DNA of 64,000 nt from Hyphomicrobiales bacterium. Its GTDB lineage: Bacteria; Pseudomonadota; Alphaproteobacteria; Rhizobiales; Xanthobacteraceae. The position numbers were made by a program, and so were the translations under genes. Positions 55,944-64,000 of the stretch are shown in pieces (the first letter of the stretch is position 1; the number at the start of each line of letters is the position of its first letter). Under the pieces are notes generated by a model. That model had not been told where the DNA came from. It ran no database searches and saw nothing but the letters and a program-made list of their open reading frames with translations. The DNA lies in contig JACPOA010000012.1 in the NCBI GenBank assembly GCA_016185205.1, positions 32,689 through 96,688 of the forward strand, in the 5' to 3' direction.

Positions 55944-57113
55944 TTACGCCGCCAGGTCGGCGACCACCGCGTCGAGCAGTGGAAATCCGGCCAGCGTGAC
56001 GCGCAGGCGGCCGTCGTCGGTGGTTTCGACCGCGCCGCCTTCGCGCAAGAATGATATCCGCTGTGGGTCGAGCGTGCGGCCGGCCAGCTGCGTGAAGTGC
56101 GCCGGCTCGATGCCCTCGGCGAGCCGCAATCCCATCAGCAGGAATTCGTCCGCTATTTCGCCGGGCGTCAGCTTTTCGTCGACGATGAGGCCGTGGCCGT
56201 TCGCTTCCACGCGCGTGAGCCAGCCTTCCGGCCGCTTGTCGGTTTCGGTGGCGTAGCGCTGGCCGCCGATATTGAGCCGGCCATGCGCGCCCGGTCCGAT
56301 GCCGGCATAGTCTTGGCCGCGCCAGTAGATCAGATTGTGCCGGCACTCGGCGCCCGGCCGCGCGTGGTTGGAAATTTCATAGGCCGGCAGGCCTTCGCCG
56401 GCGCAGATCAATTGCGTGAGGTCATAGAGATCGCGCGCCAGATCGTCATTGGGAATCGCGAGCTTTCCCGCTTTGTGCAGACCGAAGAACGGCGTGCCCG
56501 GCTCGATGGTCAATTGATAGAGCGAGAGATGCTCGGCCGCTTCCGCGATGGCGCGCTTGAGCTCGACGGTCCAGGCGGCCAGCGTCTGGCGCGGCCGCGC
56601 ATAAATAAGATCGAACGAATAGCGTTCGAAGATCGAGCGCGCGATCGCGACTGCGTCGAGCGCCTCTTGCGCGGTGTGCAGGCGGCCCAGTTCCTTGAGC
56701 GCGCCATCGTCGAGCGCCTGCACGCCGAGCGAGACGCGATTGACGCCGGCGCTGCGATAGCCGCGGAAACGCGTGGCCTCCACGCTGGTCGGATTGGCCT
56801 CCAGCGTCACTTCGACGTCGCTCGCGACGCTCCAGTGTTTGCCGATGCAATCGAGGATCGCCTGCACCGATTGCGGCTGCATCAGCGACGGCGTGCCGCC
56901 GCCGAAGAAAATCGTCGACACCGTGCGGCCAGGAACGCGCGCGGCGGTGGCCGCGATCTCGGCTTCGAACGCGCGCACGAAGCGCTGCTCGTCGACGCCG
57001 CCGTGACGCACGTGGCTGTTGAAATCGCAATACGGGCACTTCGACAGGCAGAACGGCCAGTGCACATAGACGGCAAACGGCGCGGCTGTGGTTAAAGTCA
57101 TGTTAAGCATCAT
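55944..57113 (-). CDS. hemW: Radical SAM heme chaperone HemW
   Basis: HemW is the heme chaperone related to HemN. The 389-residue protein has FAVYVHWPFCLSKCPYCDFNSHV (CxxxCxxC at C22, C26, C29 of the long form), ISTIFFGGGTPSLMQPQSVQAIL, VTLEANPTSVEA, RVSLGVQALDD and GIGPGAHGRLNIGG. It lacks the extra cysteine of true HemN, which fits HemW. The start may be one of three ATGs within the first 15 bases (57113, 57110 or 57101). Confidence 0.95.
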   Translation of the reverse strand: MMLNMTLTTAAPFAVYVHWPFCLSKCPYCDFNSHVRHGGVDEQRFVRAFEAEIAATAARVPGRTVSTIFFGGGTPSLMQPQSVQAILDCIGKHWSVASDVEVTLEANPTSVEATRFRGYRSAGVNRVSLGVQALDDGALKELGRLHTAQEALDAVAIARSIFERYSFDLIYARPRQTLAAWTVELKRAIAEAAEHLSLYQLTIEPGTPFFGLHKAGKLAIPNDDLARDLYDLTQLICAGEGLPAYEISNHARPGAECRHNLIYWRGQDYAGIGPGAHGRLNIGGQRYATETDKRPEGWLTRVEANGHGLIVDEKLTPGEIADEFLLMGLRLAEGIEPAHFTQLAGRTLDPQRISFLREGGAVETTDDGRLRVTLAGFPLLDAVVADLAA

Positions 57114-57192
57114 AGGCTGCGCCGCTCGCCGCCCCTAGCGCGAATTCAAGTTTGCTGCGGACAAGTCCTTAAAATTGTAACCATCGCCTTTT

Positions 57193-57298
57193 GTCATTCC
57201 GGGGCGCGCGAAGCGCGAACCCGGAATCCAGAGCGACGTTCTCATGTGTAGCCCCCCTGGATTCCGGGTTCCGGCCTTCGGCCGTCCCCGGAATGACG
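57193..57298. repeat. 106-bp composite inverted repeat between hemW and rdgB
   Basis: It starts GTCATTCCGGGGCGCGCG and ends GTCCCCGGAATGAC, with CGAACCCGGAATCCAG and CTGGATTCCGGGTTCCGG forming the inner inverted arms. Same family as 40012-40157. Outside it, the gap 57114-57304 has nothing recognisable. Confidence 0.85.
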
Positions 57299-57304
57299 GG
57301 AAAA

Positions 57305-57964
57305 TTAATTGCGCAGGCAGGCTTCTGCGAGTTTTAAGAACGCGCGCGCGCGGTGCGACAGGCCTTGCCCTTTCGGTGGTAGGCCGTGCTTCTCGTCGGC
57401 GCTCATCTGGCCGAAGGTGCGATCGAAACCATCGGGCAGGAACAGCGGATCGTAGCCGAAGCCGGCCTCGCCGCGCGGCGGCCATACCGCGATGCCGTCG
57501 ACGCGGCCCTCGAACTGTTCGACATGGCCGTCGGGCCAGGCGAGGCACAGCGCGGCGATAAAATGCGCGCGCCGCTGTTCGGGCATCTTGGCGCCGCGTT
57601 CGATCAGCAGCGTCTGGATGCGATTCATGGCGGCGCGGAAATCTTTGCTCTCTCCGGCCCAGCGCGCCGAATGGATACCCGGTTCGCCACCGAGCGCCTC
57701 GACCACCAGACCGGAATCGTCGGCGAAGGCCGGGCGGCCGGTTGCCTTGGCCGCGGCAAAAGCCTTGATGCGCGCGTTCTCGGCGAAGGTGCGGCCGGTT
57801 TCTTTCGGCTCCTTGAGCCCGAGCTCGCCGGCCGATTGCGCTTCGATGCCGAACGGCGCCAGCAGCTCGCGCATTTCGGCCAATTTGCCCGGATTGTGCG
57901 TGGCGATCACCAACGCGCCGGTGAGCTTGCGATGGCGCGCCGGCGTTTGCACGCTCGCGCTCAC
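57305..57964 (-). CDS. rdgB: RdgB/HAM1 non-canonical purine NTP pyrophosphatase
   Basis: RdgB removes dITP and XTP. The 219-residue protein starts at GTG 57964, overlapping the rph stop (GTGA). It has [70 protein letters not shown] and [42 protein letters not shown], the complete set of family motifs. Confidence 0.97.
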   Translation of the reverse strand: MSASVQTPARHRKLTGALVIATHNPGKLAEMRELLAPFGIEAQSAGELGLKEPKETGRTFAENARIKAFAAAKATGRPAFADDSGLVVEALGGEPGIHSARWAGESKDFRAAMNRIQTLLIERGAKMPEQRRAHFIAALCLAWPDGHVEQFEGRVDGIAVWPPRGEAGFGYDPLFLPDGFDRTFGQMSADEKHGLPPKGQGLSHRARAFLKLAEACLRN

Positions 57965-58686
57965 GCCACCGCCAATTTTTGCAAGTCCACCAGCTTCCCG
58001 ATACCTTTGCGCGCCAGCGCCAGCAGCGCCATGAGCTGCTCTTCGCTGAACGGGTCCTTTTCGGCTGTGGCCTGGATTTCGACGATGTTGCCGGAGCCGG
58101 TCATCACGAAATTGGCGTCGGTGTCTGCTTCCGAATCTTCGGCATAGTCCAGGTCGAGCACCGCGGTGCCCTTGAACACGCCACAGGAGACGGCGGCGAT
58201 ATGGTCGCGCAGCACTTGGGCGTTACCTTGCGCCTTGAACATGTCGCGCGCCCTCATCCAGGTCAGGCAATCCGACAGCGCCACCCAGGCGCCGGTAATC
58301 GAGGCGGTGCGGGTGCCGCCGTCGGCCTGGATGACGTCGCAGTCGATGGTGATCTGGCGTTCGCCCAGCGCCTGCAGGTCGATCACCGAGCGCAATGAGC
58401 GCCCGATCAGCCGCTGGATCTCGACGGTGCGGCCGCCCTGCTTACCGGCGGAAGCCTCGCGGCGGGTGCGCTCGGAGGTAGCGCGTGGCAGCATGCCGTA
58501 TTCGGCGGTGACCCAGCCGCGACCCTGGCCCTTGAGCCAGGGCGGCAGCCGTTCCTCCAGGCTGGCGGTCACCAGCACATGGGTATCGCCGAATTTCACG
58601 AAACAGGAGCCTTCGGCGTATTTCACCACGCCGCGCTCGAGCGATACGGCGCGCAACTCGTCGACTTGTCGGCGGCTCGGCCGCAT
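57961..58686 (-). CDS. rph: Ribonuclease PH
   Basis: RNase PH trims tRNA 3' ends phosphorolytically. The 241-residue protein has [101 protein letters not shown] and the usual C terminus. It is divergent from hrcA with 118 bp between starts, the classical rph/hrcA arrangement. Confidence 0.97.
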   Translation of the reverse strand: MRPSRRQVDELRAVSLERGVVKYAEGSCFVKFGDTHVLVTASLEERLPPWLKGQGRGWVTAEYGMLPRATSERTRREASAGKQGGRTVEIQRLIGRSLRSVIDLQALGERQITIDCDVIQADGGTRTASITGAWVALSDCLTWMRARDMFKAQGNAQVLRDHIAAVSCGVFKGTAVLDLDYAEDSEADTDANFVMTGSGNIVEIQATAEKDPFSEEQLMALLALARKGIGKLVDLQKLAVA

Positions 58687-58804
58687 CGTCTTGATTCCTT
58701 ATAGAGCGCTGGCTTTTCTTGGGTTCGGCGCACACCATAACCATATGCTTGGCTTGAACAAGGCCGCCACGGCGGTCATTGTTGGCCGGTTCAAGGAGTA
58801 ATGC

Positions 58805-59890
58805 TTGGCTTCCCACGACGTCCCGATCGGTGCGACCCAGGTCAGCCTCGCGGCGCTCAACGAGCGCTCGCGCGAGATTTTTCGCACCATCGTCGAGAGC
58901 TATCTGACCACCGGCGAGCCGGTTGGCTCGCGCAATCTGTCGCGCATCCTGCCGATTTCGCTGTCGCCGGCCTCGGTGCGCAACGTGATGTCGGACCTCG
59001 AGCAGCTCGGCCTGATCTATGCCCCGCACACCTCGGCCGGCCGGCTGCCGACCGAACTCGGCCTGCGCTTCTTCGTCGATGCCCTGATGCAGATCGGCGA
59101 TCTGAACGAGGGCGACCGCCGCTCGATCGAGGTGCAGGTCGCCGCCGCCGGCGCCAACAAGTCGGTGGAAGCCGTGCTCACCGAAGCCTCGCAGATGCTG
59201 TCGGGCCTCACCCGTTCGGCCGGCGTTGTGCTCACCGCAAAAAACAACGCGCGGCTCAAGCATATCGAATTCGTGCGGCTGGAGCCGGAACGCGCGCTGG
59301 CGGTGCTGGTCGCCGAGGACGGCCAGGTCGAGAACCGCGTGCTCAATGTGTCGGCCGGGCTGCCGACCTCGGCGCTGACCGAGGCCGCCAATTTCCTCAA
59401 CGCCCGCATCCGCGGTAAGACGTTGGCCGAGCTGCGCGCCGAAATCGAAATTGCGCTGACGCAAGGGCAGGCCGAGCTCGATCAGCTGACCCAGAAGGTC
59501 GTCGCCGCCGGGCTGGCGAGCTGGTCGGGCGGCGACAACGACGACCGCCAGCTGATTGTGCGCGGCCACGCCAATCTGCTGGAAGACCTGCGCGCACTCG
59601 ACGATCTGGAGCGGGTGCGCTCGTTGTTCGATGCGCTGGAGACCAAGCGCGGGGTGATCGATCTGCTCGGCCGCGCCGAGCGCGCCGACGGCGTGCGCAT
59701 CTTCATCGGTTCGGAGAACAAGCTGTTCTCGCTCTCCGGCTCCTCCACCATCGTCGCGCCCTATCGCGACGGCGAAGGCCGTATCGTCGGCGTCATCGGG
59801 GTGATCGGCCCGACCCGGCTCAATTATGCCCGCGTCATCCCGATGGTCGATTATACCGCACGCGTGGTGAGCCGGTTATTGGCCGGTTGA
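58805..59890 (+). CDS. hrcA: Heat-inducible transcription repressor HrcA
   Basis: HrcA represses groE-type heat-shock genes by binding CIRCE. The 361-residue protein appears to start at TTG 58805, preceded at a suitable distance by AAGGAG; an ATG at 58801 is out of frame. The winged-helix domain has [75 protein letters not shown]. The C-terminal domain has [57 protein letters not shown]. No CIRCE is seen in this window. Confidence 0.96.
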   Translation: MASHDVPIGATQVSLAALNERSREIFRTIVESYLTTGEPVGSRNLSRILPISLSPASVRNVMSDLEQLGLIYAPHTSAGRLPTELGLRFFVDALMQIGDLNEGDRRSIEVQVAAAGANKSVEAVLTEASQMLSGLTRSAGVVLTAKNNARLKHIEFVRLEPERALAVLVAEDGQVENRVLNVSAGLPTSALTEAANFLNARIRGKTLAELRAEIEIALTQGQAELDQLTQKVVAAGLASWSGGDNDDRQLIVRGHANLLEDLRALDDLERVRSLFDALETKRGVIDLLGRAERADGVRIFIGSENKLFSLSGSSTIVAPYRDGEGRIVGVIGVIGPTRLNYARVIPMVDYTARVVSRLLAG

Positions 59891-59891
59891 A

Positions 59892-59920
59892 CTTGATTTT
59901 TTGCTGGCAAACCCTGATAT
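59892..59920 (+). promoter_or_regulatory. Possible sigma-32-type promoter for grpE
   Basis: CTTG at 59892-59895, a 17-base spacer and CCTGATAT at 59913-59920 match the alphaproteobacterial RpoH pattern (CTTG-N17-CYTATNT) partly at the -10. It lies just after hrcA and before grpE. Confidence 0.4.
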
Positions 59921-59956
59921 CCCGGGCATCCGAACAGTCTTGAGGATTTGAGCATC

Positions 59957-60586
59957 ATGACGGACCGGCCCGCCGCCGACGATATGGCTGCCAAGTCTGA
60001 AGGCGCTTTGCCCGAGGGCGAGGCTCCCGCGACCGCCGCCCCTGAAATGGTGCCGGCGGCGCAGGTTACCGCCGCCTTGGAGGCGGCAGCCGAATTCAAG
60101 GACAAGCTGCTGCGCACGCTGGCCGAGATGGAGAACCTGCGCCGGCGCACCGAGCGCGAGGTTAACGACGCGCGGGTCTATGGCGTTGCCGGTTTCGCCC
60201 GCGACGTGCTGGCGGTGGCCGACAACATGCATCGCGCGCTGGGTACCATCGGCCCCGAGCAGCGCGAGCAAGCCGACCCCAAGGTCAAGGCACTGATCGA
60301 GGGTGTCGAGCTGACCGAGCGCGAGCTGATGAAGGTGCTTGAGAAATATGGCGTGACGAAATTCTCGCCCGAAGGCGAGAAGTTCGATCCGAACGTGCAT
60401 CAGGCGATGTACGAAGTGCCGGAATCCGATCTGCCGCCCGGCCACGTCGCGCAGGTGATCCAGGCCGGCTACATGCTGGCCGACCGCGTGCTGCGTCCGG
60501 CCTTGGTGGGCGTCGTGAAGGCGGCGCCGAAAGCGCCGCCACCGTCCGCCAACGACAATCCGCCGGCCGACAGCGCGGCGGAATAG
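59957..60586 (+). CDS. grpE: Nucleotide-exchange factor GrpE
   Basis: GrpE releases ADP from DnaK. From ATG 59957 (TTG 59948 possible) it is 209 residues: an acidic/alanine-rich N-terminal region, the long helix [51 protein letters not shown], and the beta domain [56 protein letters not shown]. The order hrcA-grpE-dnaK is typical, but a minus-strand gene separates grpE from dnaK here. Confidence 0.97.
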   Translation: MTDRPAADDMAAKSEGALPEGEAPATAAPEMVPAAQVTAALEAAAEFKDKLLRTLAEMENLRRRTEREVNDARVYGVAGFARDVLAVADNMHRALGTIGPEQREQADPKVKALIEGVELTERELMKVLEKYGVTKFSPEGEKFDPNVHQAMYEVPESDLPPGHVAQVIQAGYMLADRVLRPALVGVVKAAPKAPPPSANDNPPADSAAE

Positions 60587-60601
60587 CCGCGGACTAAAAG
60601 T

Positions 60602-61543
60602 TTAGCGAGGTTCGATGCCGTCGCGCACCGCGCGGAAGCGGGTGAACAGCGTATTCCAGTCGTCCTTGCGGCCGACACCGACCACGCGCAGAAAGCCGCC
60701 ACCGCCGAACCGCACCCACTGCACCAGCAGAACCGGGCCACCGGTGAGCGTGCTGGCCTGCGCCCTGATCTCGTAGCCTGGCTGGCCGCCGATCCGCATC
60801 GGTTCCGATTGCTGGATGTTGAGATTGCGCAGCGGCGCCGTCGACAGCAGGTCGCGCGCGAACAGGCCGCGATCGCCCGGCTCGGCTGGCCCGCCGCGTC
60901 CGATCGATACGATGACGTAAGGCTGGGTATCGAGGTTGTCCGTCGGCCCATCGGTCAGTATCACCCCGCCCTCGCGCAGCACGCGCATGACCCGGAAGTC
61001 GGCCAATTCGTTGAGCTTGAACGGCATCATGCCGAGCTGCTCCTGGATCGGGATCGGCCGGAATGTGACGCTGGCCAGCGCCTTGCGGACCGCCGCCTCG
61101 GGATAGACCGCGGCGGCGGTATCGGGCACCGTCACATTGATCAGCGTGGTGAGGTCGGACACTGTGCCGCCGAACCCGGTCGCCAACAGAAACCACCGGC
61201 GCACCGGCGCGCCGTGCTCGGCCGCCCGCCCGCTGACCAGGATGCCGATGCCGTTGGCGAACGGAAAACTTTCCCGCTTCACGTCGGTCAGGCCCGACTG
61301 GTTCTTCGCGAAGACCGAGCGCTCGATATCCTCATAGGTGCGCCCCGGCAGGTCGAGAATGGTGATGGTCGCCTTGCGCTCGCTGTCCTCGAAGCCAAGA
61401 AACTGCGTGCTCGGCTTGAGACCCTCGGGCGGCTCCAGCCCGACCCGCAGCCCGGTCGGAAACACCGGCTCGGCGCCGGCGGCGGTGAGGCTCGCCAGAG
61501 CGGCCCAGACCGCGAACAAAACGACAGACAATCGGCGCAGCAT
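60602..61543 (-). CDS. Exported hypothetical protein
   Basis: The 313-residue protein has a clear Sec signal (LSVVLFAVWAALASLTAAGAEP) and a mixed alpha/beta periplasmic body. Recognisable segments are FPTGLRVGLEPPEGLKPSTQFLGFEDSERKATITILDLP, GGTVSDLTTLINVTVPD and VLLVQWVRFGGGGFLRVVGVGRKDDWNTLFTRFRAVRDGIEP. I know such proteins as conserved hypotheticals of Bradyrhizobium relatives, with no assigned function. It is convergent with grpE and divergent from dnaK. Confidence 0.75.
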   Translation of the reverse strand: MLRRLSVVLFAVWAALASLTAAGAEPVFPTGLRVGLEPPEGLKPSTQFLGFEDSERKATITILDLPGRTYEDIERSVFAKNQSGLTDVKRESFPFANGIGILVSGRAAEHGAPVRRWFLLATGFGGTVSDLTTLINVTVPDTAAAVYPEAAVRKALASVTFRPIPIQEQLGMMPFKLNELADFRVMRVLREGGVILTDGPTDNLDTQPYVIVSIGRGGPAEPGDRGLFARDLLSTAPLRNLNIQQSEPMRIGGQPGYEIRAQASTLTGGPVLLVQWVRFGGGGFLRVVGVGRKDDWNTLFTRFRAVRDGIEPR

Positions 61544-61688
61544 CAGGGCGGGTTTCTTTCCAGATTGAGAGCGGCGGGCTTGTGACTGCCTATACCCGCC
61601 CGCATGGACGCGGCAATGGCCAGATTAACTTTCACGGCGCATGGCGGCGCCATCCGGCCGCCGCGCTCGCGAATTCGTGACTGGCTGG

Positions 61689-61716
61689 CTTGCGGGCCCC
61701 CGTGGCCCTCCTATAT
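61689..61716 (+). promoter_or_regulatory. Sigma-32 (RpoH) promoter of dnaK
   Basis: CTTG (61689-61692), exactly 17 bases, then CCTATAT (61710-61716) matches the alphaproteobacterial RpoH consensus fully. It implies a leader of roughly 165 bases before the dnaK ATG at 61887. The remaining gap 61544-61886 holds no gene. Confidence 0.8.
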
Positions 61717-61886
61717 GAGCCAGTGAGCCGCAAAACCGCGGCTTAATCGCGTATCCAGGGGGCTGGATCAGGGGTCTGCGGATGAGCCGCCGACACTCCC
61801 ATTCGGGCGCCAAGTAACCTTAGGATTCAAGTAACCTTAGGGTTCAAGTGGCCCGGCCGGCCCGCCGCAATTTGAGAGGAAGAACC

Positions 61887-63818
<1,932 letters not shown>

Positions 63819-64000
63819 CCTGGGCGCCAGCCGTGCGCAGGTCACCGCCAACCGCTAAATGTGTCACCCCCGGGCTCACCCCCAGGGGAATCGCATGTGT
63901 GCGGGGGCAAGCTATTGCCAGGGAAGGAAAAATTGATTCTGAACGTGTCTCCCGTTTTGGCAGGAGACGATTTTGGACCGCTTTGCAGAATGCTTTTCGC
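63819..64000. other. Region downstream of dnaK; no gene recognised
   Basis: The gap between dnaK and the window end contains the GC-rich segment TCACCCCCGGGCTCACCCCC and GGGAAGGAAAAATTGATTC. No complete ORF, tRNA or clear terminator with T-run is seen. A dnaJ gene may start just past the edge. Confidence 0.5.

Noticed and set aside
58687..58804. CIRCE operator upstream of hrcA
   Set aside because: TTAGCACTC-N9-GAGTGCTAA is not present here or before grpE and dnaK.

Overview
The window is GC-rich chromosomal DNA from an alphaproteobacterium, most likely of the order Hyphomicrobiales (Rhizobiales; a Xanthobacteraceae/Nitrobacteraceae-like lineage). This rests on gene order: leuS-lptE-holA-parB-parA-rsmG-mnmG-mnmE, then rho-hemJ-hemE, then a PPDK-regulator gene followed by maf-coaE-dnaQ and secB, later hslUV, hisB-H-A-F-E and an ornithine-lipid acyltransferase. 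In alphaproteobacteria the gap between hemE and the RP001/DUF299 gene is the classical chromosomal origin. Here that gap (27551-27902) has DnaA-box-like sequences and an AT-rich flank, and two perfect parS sites lie 11-13 kb to its left, so the window probably spans oriC and the ParABS centromere. No rRNA, tRNA or CRISPR was seen.

Layout. 150-3000: OmpR-type response regulator, L,D-transpeptidase-like protein, methyltransferase and YggS. 3018-7431: leuS, lptE, holA. 7501-11900: small accessory genes (hypothetical membrane protein, metallo-hydrolase, lysine-rich H1-like protein, 38-residue zinc-ribbon protein, SET protein, DoxX, monooxygenase-like protein, ParE-type toxin-antitoxin pair) among repeats and a remnant of a dehydrogenase gene. 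12096-18312: partition and tRNA-modification block. 18302-20520: foreign-looking segment with a VapBC pair between 81-bp copies of the mnmE 5' end and a low-GC DUF2806-like gene. 20552-24068: oxidoreductase, DUF2147 and DUF255 proteins. 24072-27550: rho, hemJ, a DUF559 nuclease gene inside inverted repeats, hemE. 27551-27902: putative oriC. 27903-34553: PPDK regulator, maf, coaE, dnaQ, secB, fxsA, Tim44-like, mltA, Smr. 35077-42999: HTH/dCTP-deaminase-like fusion, hslUV, histidine genes, coaA. 43002-53207: OlsB-like protein, hybrid kinase, YifB, two orphan solute-binding proteins, gshB, chemoreceptor. 53259-58686: yraN, rsmI, LpoA-like lipoprotein, hemW, rdgB, rph. 58805-63818: heat-shock block hrcA, grpE, dnaK with a strong sigma-32-type promoter.

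A strong theme is palindromic repeats of several families. They sit in gene gaps, supply stop codons or ribosome-binding sites, and have entered at least three conserved genes in frame (leuS, mnmE and the DUF255 gene). The most provocative locus is 26052-26495. A DUF559 (PD-(D/E)XK-type) nuclease gene lies between two 52-bp inverted copies of a palindromic element and exactly fills the hemE-hemJ gap. It looks like a self-contained mobile unit analogous to RAYT/REP systems, and shorter relatives of its ends occur at 20406-20518 and 38737-38844. Also notable are a HigA-like HTH fused to a dCTP-deaminase fold that has lost catalytic residues (35077-35859), and the duplicated mnmE 5' end around VapBC.
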